Source of the DNA: Hirudinaria manillensis
Lineage: Eukaryota; Annelida; Clitellata; Hirudinida; Hirudinidae
Direction of reading: 5' to 3'
DNA length: 64,000 bases
Assembly (NCBI GenBank): GCA_034509925.1
Contig: CM067528.1
Span: 7,277,001 to 7,341,000, forward strand
The first letter of the stretch is position 1. Each line of letters opens with the position of its first letter. The notes below the pieces were generated by a model, which worked only from the letters and a program-made list of their open reading frames with translations, was not told the DNA's origin and searched no databases. Below, one piece after another: positions 26,301 through 39,300 of this stretch. The position numbers and the translations under genes were made by a program.

Positions 26301-29300
26301 AAATATGATTTTAATAGAAGGAACAAATGTGCAAGTTAAATATAATATTTAATTTTTTAATGATAATTATTATTATTATTTCTTGATTTCTATGCAGTTA
26401 ACAAATTGCTCAAATGTCAACTCTTATTTAATGTTCTTATCCAAGCTAATAATGTTTATGAAAAATAAATTGTAATTATCTATAGAAATCAGAAGAATAG
26501 TGTAATTAATTGTTCCAATTTAAATGTCCCAGACAGTCCAGATTGACCTCAAAACTTGTCACAAGTTGGCAGAAGCGATGGGTCACCATAGATCCAAAGT
26601 TCCTCATTTATTATTCTTCACCAAAGGTTTTTTGTTATTAATTATTTATTTAATTAATTAAATTCATTTCAATGTTTATTTGGGTTGCAATTGCTTCACA
26701 AATGCAGCTTGATGATCCAGAATGAACATGTAAAACGAAAATGTAAAATCAATGAATGTGTGCTGACCATTAAGTAAAGTTTTATTAATTAAAGATTTAA
26801 TAACATTTTAATATTTAATTATTAGTAATTTCAGGGTTTATTAGAATTATTATCAGGGATTTAAAAGCACCTCGTTAATTGTAAAAAAAGAAATCGCACG
26901 AGTCTAACTTTTAGAGATTGCTTTTTCATGACAACTGACGATGCGTAACGTAACAACTAATTATTTTTCATCCTCCTCGTCAATTAATAGATTTAATTTG
27001 TTACTCAGCAATTATTATAAAAATATAATATTTTACATATAGGTTACATAAAGGTTTCTTTAATTAACTCATCTTTCAAAGCTCATTAAGCTGGATTCTT
27101 TCATGAAATTTATGAGTTTATGAAACAATTTGATAAATTAAGTTTTAACCAAGAGGAGTCTACTTGGAAGATCCAAATGCATCCCATTGACAAAGTAATG
27201 TTCAGCCAGTAATGATTATCATCATTAACTTTGGTTCTTTTCCTGTGCCATTCTGATGTTTTACTGTCTTTCTTAACGACATCATTACTGCATGTGATGT
27301 CGTCATCTGATAATAATTACATATTTTCTGATAATAATTACATATTTTTGACATTTTACTTTGAGAATTGCTATGGTTCATTAAGTGTTTGAAATTAAAT
27401 GTTTATTAATGATAACTTATTATCATTAATATTTTATTATTTTATCATTAATGATAACTTAGTATCATTAATAAACATTTAATTTCATGATAATAAGTTA
27501 TCATTAATAAACATTTAATTTCACGATAATAAGTTATCATTAATAATAATAATAATATTAATTATCATTAATAAACATTTAAGTTCATGATAATAAGTTA
27601 TCATTAATAATAATAAGTTATCATTAATAACTTATTATGTGGTTGTGTTTTAAATTATAAACCTTCCATTGAGCTTTCAATAGATTGTTATGTTCTTTGC
27701 TGAATAAGTGATAAAATATAGATTTGTTGACTTTATTTGTCTTTACTTGATGGATAGCATCTATTGCCATTTTATGTTATGTAATTCATAACAAGGGTGA
27801 TGAATGCTTGTGGAGTGATAACATGAAATATTCTTTTATTGTTTAAAATGCAACCCATTGATGCATCAGCGGGAGTCAAATTTTAATAATAAATTGCAGA
27901 GTGTCTTTTCACGAAGAGTGTTGTCCGTTTGCAACATGTTGAATGTCAAACAGGTCATTAAGGTGAGATTTTTATTTGCATTTGTTTTGTATTGATTTTT
28001 ATTTGGGAATCAATTTATTTATTTGCTTGCATTTTTTGTTCAACTTTTGTTCATCATAAAAGCATTTAGCATTGTTCTGATGCTGATTTAGAACCAATTG
28101 CAAAGATAATACAGTTTTACATTGGAGAAATTCTTATAGAAGTGATTTTATGAAATTTTAAATAATTGTTAGAGAATCGTGAGCAAATCGTCATCAGCTG
28201 GCATTAATTAAGGAAATAAAATGATAACAAACTCATAAATAAATTTGATTTATTGAGTACGATTAAGTTGAGTTTAATGAGTCAACTGAGTGTAACATTT
28301 GCATGTTCCCATGCCAGCCAACAGAGCAGCATCCTTTCCAGTTCAGAATTATTATGAAACACAAAATGGCCATCAATTTTGCTTCTGACACTTCAGGTTT
28401 GTTAGTTGAACTCAGGCATTTATTTTGCTTTTTGATCAGTTTTTGATAATTTGTTGTTGTAATTCATTTAATATTTTGTTCATTAGTTGTGTTTGTTGAC
28501 AGTTTCCAAAGGAATGCTTAATTTGTGAATTTGTAATCTGTTATTCAGTTGTTGAGTTATTAGCATGCAGTAATATTAAATATTATGCGTTTTAATTTAA
28601 TCATAAAGATTATTTATGTAAATTGATTTATGTAAATAATCATGTATTATTTATGTAAATAATCATATACCCACCTGTTATTGGCTGATCTGATATTAGC
28701 ATAATTAATTTCTCAACTTTATGATTCATAAAACTTTCCTCAATTATAAATGATGACAAAAATTCAGATGACATGTCATTGTGGACTTCCATCATCATGA
28801 AATTCATCATAGACAGCTCAGCCAATGTAGGTCGATCTAATAACATTTATCAATTCAATTGATTAATAATAATAATAATAATAATTTTAGTTAACATAAT
28901 TTATGAGATTCGATTCTAAATGTTGACCTCTTTAATAGTTTGTAGTTTAATTATCTTCGATTAATTTAAATTTTCACACATTCAACAAATGCTGAATAAT
29001 GTTGTTATTATATAAATTATTTAATGGCATTTGTCACATTTCATTATTTAAGATATAATTGTTTAATTATGATGAAATGATGTTCCACTCATTAATGTTT
29101 GAGTCTTTTCTTAGGTCTGTTAATTCAAGCATTTGTGATGTACCTGCACCAATTGACATTGAGTCTTGATTATAAATTCATTTTAAAAAAATGTTAGATT
29201 ATTATTATTATTATTTATTATTTTCAGGTGGAACATTTTAAACCTGGGGGAATTTTCCATTCTCCTGACATGCAGGTTGTTGGATATGTTTATCATATTA

Positions 29301-32300
29301 ATAATTGGTTCAATTTAAATCATTAAATTTAAAAAAAGCAAGTGAAATTGATTGCAAAATCTAATGTATGTGGACCTTTTAATTAGCATAGACTATTTAA
29401 TGATAATTTTTTATATATATTATATATAATAAATATATATAATAAATAACAAATATATATAATATAATAACCATGGTTGACATTTATTTCTTGGTTCTTG
29501 AAATATTATTCCAAATATTTATTAGAAAGTTCAACATTTCCAATTAGGTAATAATTTATAAGTTAATTATAATTAGGTTAATTAATAATAAGTCACGAGT
29601 TGTTGAGTCAATGTTTGTCATTTTTGTTGTTGTTGTTTTCCAGGGATTTGCAAAACTTGAGGGTTCAAGAGGCAAGAAATTCTTGGCCTGCAAAAAGGAC
29701 AAGTTTGCAGTTTACCACACGCAATCAGTTGAGTCCGTCTTGGCAGACGCTCGTTCCACATACGAGACACTTTTAATTTACGAGCAACCGCTTAATTATT
29801 GGCTGCACAACTTTATTAATTATTAATTTCATCATTTATTAGCAATAACAAGTAAGCACAACACGACCAGAAAGATAGGTTGCTTAGGATAATTGGGCAC
29901 TTTTAGTTCTGTAGATTTATGTGGGCATTGTTGGTAGTTTTTGTTTGCATTTATTTTTGCTTTGGTGTGGAAATATTAGGAATTCAATTTCTGTCTTAGG
30001 AGTTGTTTAATTAATTACAACTTGTTTAGTTAATTAATTAATTAATTAATCTAACCAATCACTTCTCGTTGAGGAAGTTCTAAATAAATGAAAACATTTT
30101 GTGGGTGTTTTTTATTTTATATTTGTTTGTAGCCAAATTATTTGTGTTTGGTTGAAATGTTGTTAAATTTTATTTTCACAGAACATCGTCAATTTATTTT
30201 TATTTTGCAGGACTTTGAGAGTTTTATGCCCATCTTCATGCTCAACATGCAGTTGTTGAGTGTTAGGGAGGTCAACAAGTTCAAACTCCAACTTAACACG
30301 CCACAGTCCAATCACATGTAATCGTTTTATATACAGATGACAATTTATATTATTATTATTATTATTAACATTGTTGTTGTTGTTATTAATCTATTAATTA
30401 TTATTTTATCAATTAATATTTGTTAAAAATGGTTAATTATAGTTTTTAATTCTCAATCATTTTCACAAATGACAAGAATAAAGTATTAAATTTAAACAGA
30501 AAGCAGAATCTTTAGAATGGCACTTAATGCAATCAATGAGTTTTCAACACTGAATTTAAGCAATTAAAAGTTAATTAACTTAAAAAAGACGAACAAATGC
30601 ACTTTAATTACAGATTCATTTTCGAGACCCAAGAAGAAATGAATTCTTGGAAACTTGCGATCGAGAGTGGAATTTCATTTGCTCTCGGAGACGACGAGGT
30701 TCTTAAATTCAAAGTTTTTTTGAATATTTAACTTTTTAATATTAATTTATTACTTAATATTAATTTATCATTTAATAATAATTTATTGTTTAATATTCAA
30801 TTATTGTTTAAGTTAACACTTAACTTTTTAATGTTAATTTATCATTTAATATTGAGTTATCATTTAAGCAACTCTTACATATACCATCATATCTTATAAT
30901 TTCTATCGATTAGCATAATTTTATTATAAATTTGATGACAACTTTTCGTAGTTTTTCGTTTGGCTGCTGAATTTATTAATAAATTATCTGGAAGCCATAG
31001 TTGGTTATGACCGCTTTTTGTCTTATATTCTTTGACAAATCCTTGACTTTCTGTGTGGACATTGTAAGCCATCTTTATTTTAAAAATAGCATTTCATTCC
31101 TTCCTGGAAATATAGAAATTAATTATGCTTTTAGTAATTAATTATGATAATATAGACAATGCCACTTCATTTAAACATTCATGACATCACTTTATGACAC
31201 TGGTGATCCTGGTGATGATGTTGTTCATTTAATTAGTGGAATTTAATTTTGTTTATCATTTCATTAATTTATTTTGTATGGGAGGGGTAACGTAATATCA
31301 GTCAATGTGCTGCTGTTTTAAATGTTTTTGTTGAGATTTAGCAAATAATTAAAAACATTTACTAATATTTAATTTAATGTAAACATTTACAATATTTTCT
31401 AAATATATTCCAATGATAATGTTTTAGATTGAATTGCCATTTACAATCAAAAACTAATATTTAATTTTAATATTAATGAAAATATTTTTTATAAACAGTT
31501 TATTGTATTATGAATCCTATTAGTCATCAGTATTTGTTGTTCCAGACACCTTTTTTTATTGAATTAACATCAATTTTGTTTGCTAGTCACTACATATGCA
31601 GATACATGTACAGATACATATATAGATATATCACACCTCAGAATCTTTTTGCAATCCAATCACTTGTTGATATCCTCAGTGATGTTGTCCTGTAATTTAT
31701 AATCATAATAAAAATGAAGTAATAAATGTAAACATTTTTTAACAAATTAATTTATTTATAATAACTGTTGACTTAAGGATATTTTTTTTAATTAATAGAA
31801 AGCAATTCATGAATATATCTTAAATGTTTCTTTTCAAAGGTGATGCATAAAGTCTTTGAAGTTCAGAGCAACAAGTTTTGTGCTGATTGCGGTGCTGATG
31901 GTAATTCATTATCTTGAAAAATATAAAATTAATTAATTATAATTTAATTAATAATTTAAAATATTAATACTTAATTATTAGTAATATCAATATTGTAAAT
32001 ACTGTAAATTAACCATACAGAGAATGTCTCCAATATGGGACAAAAAAGATGTTTACATTGAAGTAAAACAGAGATAACATGATTTTGTGAATTTAATTCT
32101 TTAACCTATTATTGTTAACCTTTAACCTACAATTGTTATTAACCTATTATAGTTGTTATTGCATCAGCCATTGCATTTTTGCCAAAAAAAAGTTTAGTAG
32201 GATTGATTTTTTTTAGCGCAAGATTTTCTTTATAAACAATACAGCTATGTAACTTGTTGAATTGCCATAAAATGATATCACTTATGTCTTAAAGTTTATT

Positions 32301-35300
32301 AAATTATCACATTTAATTAATGTCTTTTGGTTGGAAATTCCAAAACAATATGTCATCTTTGATTGCAGTCTTTATTTTCTTAAATCTTCATTTGCAGAAC
32401 AACAAATACTGATGACACCTTTGCATGCTTCATCCAACTCAACAACTTACATTTTAGACAGCCTCAATTTGCTCATTGCCAGCATCAACACCTTTTCCAA
32501 ATACAGTCAAAACCTCGCTACTATGCAACTATGCTACTAAGCCATCCTCGCTGTTATGCCACTTTTGCTCAGTCACATCAAAATTCAATACAAAATAAAT
32601 TTATTATGCCACTCCCACCTCTTGCTACTATGCCTGACAATGTTTATCTAACCCATGAAGTTAAGACCATATTTCCAGTTGGGATATTAATTAAGAGACA
32701 TTACTTTGTATTTTTAGGATTTGATCAGGTTAATACTTTCCCAGGACTTGTTGGTGAGGGATGATTAAGGAAAGTGATGGAACGTTCCATGGAATTTGAT
32801 TGGTCGAATGGGCAAAGTTGACTGGGAGTGTAAATAGGAATGAGAGTGAATGTTGAGAATTGCGAGTTGGACTGAAGGCAAATGTCATCTCAGAAAGCCA
32901 AGCTGGACAATTTCAAGAAGTGACAAGACATCATGTTCAAGACAGTCTAGGGTGAAGCTGAAGCAGTAGTTGCAAGTCTGGTGTGATGTAAGCGTGCAAT
33001 CGGCTAGACAACGAGATCTGCCGAAAGGAGACGCAGCAGCCAACGATTTTGAGAGCTTTAGAATGAACTGATGGGTAACTTGGGAAAACAAAGCCGTTTT
33101 TATTTGATAAAATAAGGCCATTTTTACAAACTTATGCTAGATGTAAGTTTAATCTAGAAATCTACTGTAGATTTAAATTCATTTTTTTAAATTTATGTAA
33201 ATAAAATTGCATTTCAAAAATCTTAACAACCCTTAAACCACCACCTAACTAAGGAGGTTAATGCACCTCAGATGTCAAATATTTCTTCAATACTTGTTAC
33301 AATGGAGATGTTACCATTTATAGTTGGTTCCAACACTCTGCTAAAAGAACTGTTGGTTCAGTTAGTTTAAGGGTTAATTTGTATTCATTGTTAATGTATT
33401 GGGTTAATTTGTATTTGTTGTGCTACATCCTTTGTGGCTTTGAGGAATAAATAAATGCTGTGGCAATAAATACCCTGCCTTTGGTACCAATTAACTTGTT
33501 TCACAAAATGAGTTGCTAGGCAACCATTACAAACATTTTATTAATTTCCCCCTCATCAATATGCTTCTTGTGTTTTATTTTTTCTCAGTAATTTTCAAGA
33601 TGTTTTACAGCAGCCCAGAACTTATTAAGCAGTTTCCCATAGAAGTCTACATCCTACATAGTGAACAAATTACATGATGAAAAGCATTACATTATAATTG
33701 TAATATTATTTGAGTGGAAAACTACTATAAGCAGATCTTCTTATAAACTCATAAATTTATGGACCATATTTTGTTAATGCATTTTGGATATATGCAATAA
33801 GTTTGCTAAAAACTATACCTAGGATAATTATAATTTTAGGACCTGAGTGGGCTTCAATCAACTTTGGCATCACCCTTTGCCAGAATTGTGCAGGTGAAAT
33901 TGATTTGCAGACTTAATTTATCAGAATTCAACTGTTTCAATGTTTTCAAAACATAATAAAAAAAATGCAGGAATTCACAGGAACATGGTTAATGCAAAGA
34001 TCAAATCGCTGAGAATGGATTTCAAAGTTTGGAGTGACCAATTAATTGAGGTCACATGAAATATTATTTAAAAAATGTTCACTTTTGTTATTCTTTCAAT
34101 TTATTCATTAACAAAAGTTTTACTAATTATTAAATAATATTTATAATTAATACATTACATAATACATTTTATGTTTGTATTTTATGTCATTGGCTTGTGA
34201 TGTGTTTATAAGTAATCATTCTCAAGCAAGCACTGAAAACGACTTGCATCTGCAAGTGTCTCTCATTAAGCAAAACTTAATTGCAGATGATGAAAGTAAT
34301 AGGAAATGAAAACTCAAACAGTGTATGGGAGTATTCAATGAAACCTGAGAGTAAAATCAATGCGTCTTCTGAGCAGTTAGAACTTATTACACTATTATAA
34401 TTTTTATTTTCAGTTATTTTTGTTACTATTATTATGAATTATTAGCCACCATCATGGGAATTAAAGCAAATAAAGAATTTAAATCTCTGATAAATGGATA
34501 TCTAGAAAATATAAATTTGGTTCATTTATGTTAATGGTGGGGCTATTCTTTCCGTTACCCATTTTACATCATGGATTTACAATATTATAACTATCCTAAT
34601 CCTGTATAATAAACAGTTTATTTGACTATCATTAATTAAGTGTTTGAATGTGACCATAAAGATGCAAGAAGAAGCAGTTCATTGAAGACAAATACCTCAA
34701 CAAGAAATTTTTTCATCTCTTGCAAGGAGATGAACAATCCCCAGACCAGGTTGATGCTTCAGGCACAATTTTAATTAAAAGTGACTGAGTTCATTAATTA
34801 ACTTATTTACATGAACACATCCCCATTTAAGGATTATCCATCTTTGACTTCCACCTGCATTACTTTTAGTAATATTTTCTATGTTTGTAATTGACCTTAT
34901 AGGCTTTGCTACCAAATTTGCTTCTGCAGTAGAAGCTGGGTTGCAAACACAAAACACAAGAAATGCAAGGATGCAATGCATTCAGTTAAAGGCATTAGTT
35001 CACCTATAAAGTATGCGTTAAAGACATAAAATTAAAATTAAAACCACAGCTTCTCAGGCGAGGACTAAAATCTTCGGACATAGCCCTGACTCTAAGAGCC
35101 GTGTTTTCAGGGGCAGATGTAAGTTGATAGGATTGACTACCTTAATGAATTATGAACAATCAATAACCACAAAATTAATAACTATGTGAATATGAGTAGT
35201 GCATAGGCACAAGCCTCATGGGGTCCAGCTTTTTTAATGGCTGCATTGCAAGCACAATGCTCATTGGCTCTGACATTGTCATATTGTGTTGATTTTGCAG

Positions 35301-35711
35301 TTGTTTGCTGGGAAAGTTCAACCCTCTGAATCAATTTATTATTGACAACTGAATATTTTTCTTTTAAGATCACAAACACACTACAGGAACTTGAAAAAAA
35401 CTCCCCATCGTCAGGTTTGTCCTTGCAATTCCCCACTGGGTTGCCATAGCTATTGCTCCTATTTCATAGAAATTATTCATATATATTTATTTTTTTAATG
35501 CTGGAATGACTTCTCAGATGATAGTTTGATCAGTTTGTTGCCATCACTTATAATCAATAATTGATTAATTTTGATGCAAATTGGGAATAAATTAAAATGA
35601 AAAACACTGGCAGTGGTTAACTATCATGTCATCGCTATTGCAGAAATTCCCACACCGCCAGCACCATTTCTTGAGTTCCTCAAGCAAAACATTGGAGGTG
35701 ACAGATCGTGA
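23319..35711 (+). CDS. ARAP-type ArfGAP with two PH domains, apparently lacking RhoGAP
   Basis: GTPase-activating protein for Arf; such proteins bind phosphoinositides at membranes and remodel traffic and actin. Exons: 23319-24032, 24530-24605, 24873-25000, 26028-26074, 26533-26626, 27900-27962, 28330-28396, 28768-28826, 29228-29275, 29644-29727, 30211-30317, 30614-30698, 31840-31900, 33840-33893, 33971-34050, 34287-34375, 34662-34749, 35050-35118, 35369-35414, 35644-35711. Together 708 residues, every junction in phase. Residues 1-306 are polar and probably disordered. PH1 is about 308-414 (KGYLFKF, WQKRWVTID, W in the last helix). PH2 is about 432-522 (GFAKLEGSRGKKFL, EEMNSWKLAI). ArfGAP begins near 526 with CADC-x16-CQNC zinc ligands and the arginine of IHRN. 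Later FSGAD matches the segment after ArfGAP in ARAP proteins. The start may instead be ATG 23334, and 5' exons may exist. Confidence 0.85.
27389..27637. repeat. AT-rich palindromic repeat cluster in ArfGAP intron
   Basis: Arms of about 40 bp (TGAAATTAAATGTTTATTAA, then TGATAACTTATTATCATTAA) face their reverse complement across a short spacer at 27390-27490. Further copies of the ATGATAATAAGTTATCATTA unit follow to 27637. The units can form nested hairpins. Confidence 0.8.
32495..32560. mobile_element. Pogo/Tigger-like terminal-repeat signature
   Basis: ATACAGTCAAAACCTCGCTA, in the intron after the first ArfGAP exon, resembles the CAGT-AAACCTCG-type ends of pogo/Tigger elements next to a TA. 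I found no clear matching right end, so this is only a fragment call. Confidence 0.3.
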
Positions 35712-36356
35712 AAGATTATAAATAGCTTCAACATAGCCAGCCATTCCTTCATGCTCAATTCCTTAGCGAATGTTTCTTGCGTTTGGGTTTTTGTGCGGGT
35801 CATGATCACGATGCATCTCGATTGATTGTTATTCTCTGGTTTTCATTTCATTCTTATCACATTATCACTCCCTGTACATATTGACCTAGTTTTTATATAA
35901 ACAAGTTCATCAAAGCAATTCATACGAAATATGTCCTAATATTAGAATTCTCCATCTTCACTTTTGTTTATTAAGTGGCTCAAATAACTTCCTTAACTGA
36001 ACAAAATCAAGAAGGGTCAGACACTACCTTCAGTGGAAATTGCAAGTCACACTGCATTGATTAGAATTATTACTACTTATCAGCCTAGTCGTGGAAATCA
36101 GAGCAAATAAAAGACCTAACGCAGTCTAATGTTGACCGTCGGACCATAAATAAGACAAAAATTCAGGAAAAGGATTCAAAGAAAATAAATGAATATGATG
36201 CAACAATGTCCTGCAAATTGGGTTTGCCATTTTCGTCTTAAAAACCACACATGATGAGAACATTAACGAGACAACGAAAGCAGCGGGCAGGTGGGCGGCG
36301 GCGACGAGAGAAACCGACGGCAGTGCTGAGCGAAGAGGAGGATGAGGAGAGGCACG
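35712..36356. other. Tail-to-tail 3' region of ArfGAP and MICU3 genes
   Basis: The two genes converge here with 645 bp between stop codons. Plus-strand AATAAA occurs at 36106-36111 and about 36184. A minus-strand AATAAA (TTTATT at 35967-35972) would make the 3' UTRs overlap. A GC-rich patch at 36270-36350 contains a 47-codon plus-strand frame that I do not accept as a gene. Confidence 0.55.
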
Positions 36357-39300
36357 TCACGAACTGCTCCTCAGTTCACTCTTCACACAACCTTTGAAGC
36401 TCTCCCAACGTGTGTTTGGAGCATGCTGTGTTGAAGAACCCAAGTTTAAACAGAATGAATATTTTGTCATGACATTGCATGTCATAAGTTAAATTATCGT
36501 TAATTAATTCAAGCGACCACTAGCAATAATCTTTAAAATGATAAATTCATTGCAATTGCCAATCAGACTCACCTTTGCCCCCCTGTGGATTCTCTCCTTC
36601 ATGACTGAAATGAATTCTCTGTGACTGAGTCTTCCGTCTCCGTCGACATCAAAGAGTTGGAAAACGACGTGGATCACGTGGGAATTCAAAGTTTGTCCGG
36701 TGCAGGCCTTGACGGCTCTCGTGAAATCGGCTGAGTACGAAATGGGGAGTTAAGGTTAACATTGTGTCGGAAGTAATTCTAAAACTAGAATAAAATGAAT
36801 AATTCCAAGTGGGCAATCATTGATGTTCACCTTCAGAAATTGGATGGTCAGCATAAGTGTAGATCCTCATGGCAAGTGAAAAATCCTCAATGCTGTTTAG
36901 AAATTGACAGAATTCCTTGAAGTCTTTGAAACTTATGCCCTAAATTAAAAGTACATTCAGTCAGCTAGTACGTGAGAATAATGGCTTGAATGGGTATTGC
37001 CTCAAATGGATCGAATTAACGAAGCTGCACAAGATTATGTTCCATGATTGTTGGTAATAATTTGAATAAATTAATTAATTATAATTATATTAATAGTAAT
37101 AACCTTTGAGTGCTCGATTCTACTCCTGAGTCTGTTGAGGTATCTGTCATTCTCCTCCTTGGTCAACTTCGTGTATCTGAGGAGGATCTGTGCGAATTCT
37201 ATTTCACTGATTGTCGGCAGACCGCATGAAAATTCTGCAAATTCCAGTTCCAAGACTTCAGTTTGAAGGTTGTCCATGAATCTGTTTAATGTTGAAATTA
37301 TTGACTAATCAGGATAACCACAACAAACCACCAAAAATAAACTATAAATCTGAATATTATTTGTTTTAGTGATTAACAACATTGATTTCTGTGTTTGATG
37401 TAATGGCAAAAAGATAAATAAGCCCGGCCATCTTAATTGTTACTTCAAGTTATAAAATATGATCAACTGATTTACTACTTAGAGAGCAGATCAGAAATCA
37501 TTTTTCAAGGATATGATCACTGTAAATAGTAACCTATCTGCCTTTTAACAACAATCAAAACAAATCATTCCAAGCTTGAAATAAACAACATTTTGCAAAT
37601 AATTGAAAAAAATAATTTTGCAAGAAACCTGTGAAAATCTTCATAGTTCATGTAATCCCTTCCTTTTGATCCAAAAAAATGGATGGTCAATGTTGTATCA
37701 GTTATAGGCTCCACATAGTAGCCCTACAAATGTCAGACGATGTTGCTAATAATAGTGTTAATAATATTCTTTATGAGTTGTTCCTAGGAAATGCTTTATA
37801 TCCTTATTCTGTAATCTTTACTTAAATATTATTTCTCAATTCTGAGCTGAAATTAGAAATTTGAATTATTTTCTAAAGCATACATCATTATGCTGCTAAA
37901 TGCCTTACTTGATAATTATTTGGTCTTTATTAATGGTTTATCAACTGATTCATACTTTTTTTTGATGCAATATCAGCTAATGGAAGCAGGAGGTTTTGTC
38001 AATTCATGAGCTTATTTACAATTTACTGCTGTTATCTTATCAATAATTATTTGTGTCATTAATTTACAATTGTACTAATTATATTTTATATAATAATTAT
38101 ATTTCATATTAATTTATAATTCTACTAATATTGGAGTAAAAATATATGCAGCAGTAAAAGCAGATATCATTTTGATAAGCTTGATGTACTGCTTAATGGC
38201 TGCAAATCCTCTGTTTAAAAAATGTAAATCTCATTTAGCCAGTTATTAGTCAATTTAGCCAATAATTAGTTAATTACTAAGCAGTGACTTTAATCTGGAA
38301 CTCAGGAAGTGTTTTGAAAACATAAATGAAATAGAAAGCAAATGTTAATGAAGAGGAAGCTCTGGAGAGTAAACAATAAGCATTAATAAGCTATCAAAAC
38401 TAGCAATTGAAACAACAGTTAGCCAAGCATGCTCAAGCATATAAAAAACAAAGTTAACATGCAGCAAATACTAGTGACATACTGGTAAATATAATATTAC
38501 GTGATACTTTTCAACAGAAAAGAAATCAATAGGAAATCATAGAATCCTGAATGTCTCCTGTGTAATCATCTGTCTTATCATCTGTGGTATCATTTGAGCT
38601 GGCAAATGAACAAACATCTTCACAAAAATGAAAACTTATTGAAATCAAAGTTGTGAAATAAATCATCCTGTCTCGATGTCTTTGATGGACGCAACATCGC
38701 ACGTCCACACAACACTCGAAAGAAGTAGCTAATTGATTGCAATTCCATTTCAGGTGCATTAAACTCTTTCTTTAACTTGTTGAAATGTCAAGGCAGAATT
38801 TATTCATAATCAATTCATAATTAATGCATAATTAGGCTCTTTTGACATCATTCGTTAAAGAGATAACAAATTTCAATATATGAATAAAAGTGAATAATTA
38901 ATTAATTGTAAAAATATTGTTGAAATAAATAATCACGAGTAATACTAAGTTTAATCGTATGATTTAAAAGAATACAAACGGTAAACGTACAGGCAGCAGT
39001 CCCCTCGCATCGTGCTTCATGAGTTCCCAGATGTTCCTCACCGGTCTCTTGCGACATTCGCAGTCACCAGGAACTCTGCTCTTTGTTTTGTTGTATAATT
39101 TCTTTATCTAAACACATCCCAAACTTATCAAGCACCACCGTATTTCCTGATGTTTATATGTATTGATTTCTCAGTTCAGATGTAATGGTATTTATAGCCG
39201 TTTAAATAATTTATGTATTGACCACTTGGTTCAGACATAGTTTATTAATTATAACCATTTGTTAAATTTTATTTTGTACAGCTTGGTTAATCCCAATTAC

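Noticed and set aside
35180-35815. Minus-strand frames with ankyrin-like look (AAIKKAGPHEAC, GIEHEGMAGYVEAIYNL)
   Set aside because: They run antisense to well-phased ArfGAP exons and lack consistent splice sites; probably chance.
36254-36396. 47-codon plus-strand frame opposite the last MICU3 exon
   Set aside because: Overlaps a well-supported antisense coding exon and consists of low-complexity Arg/Glu runs.
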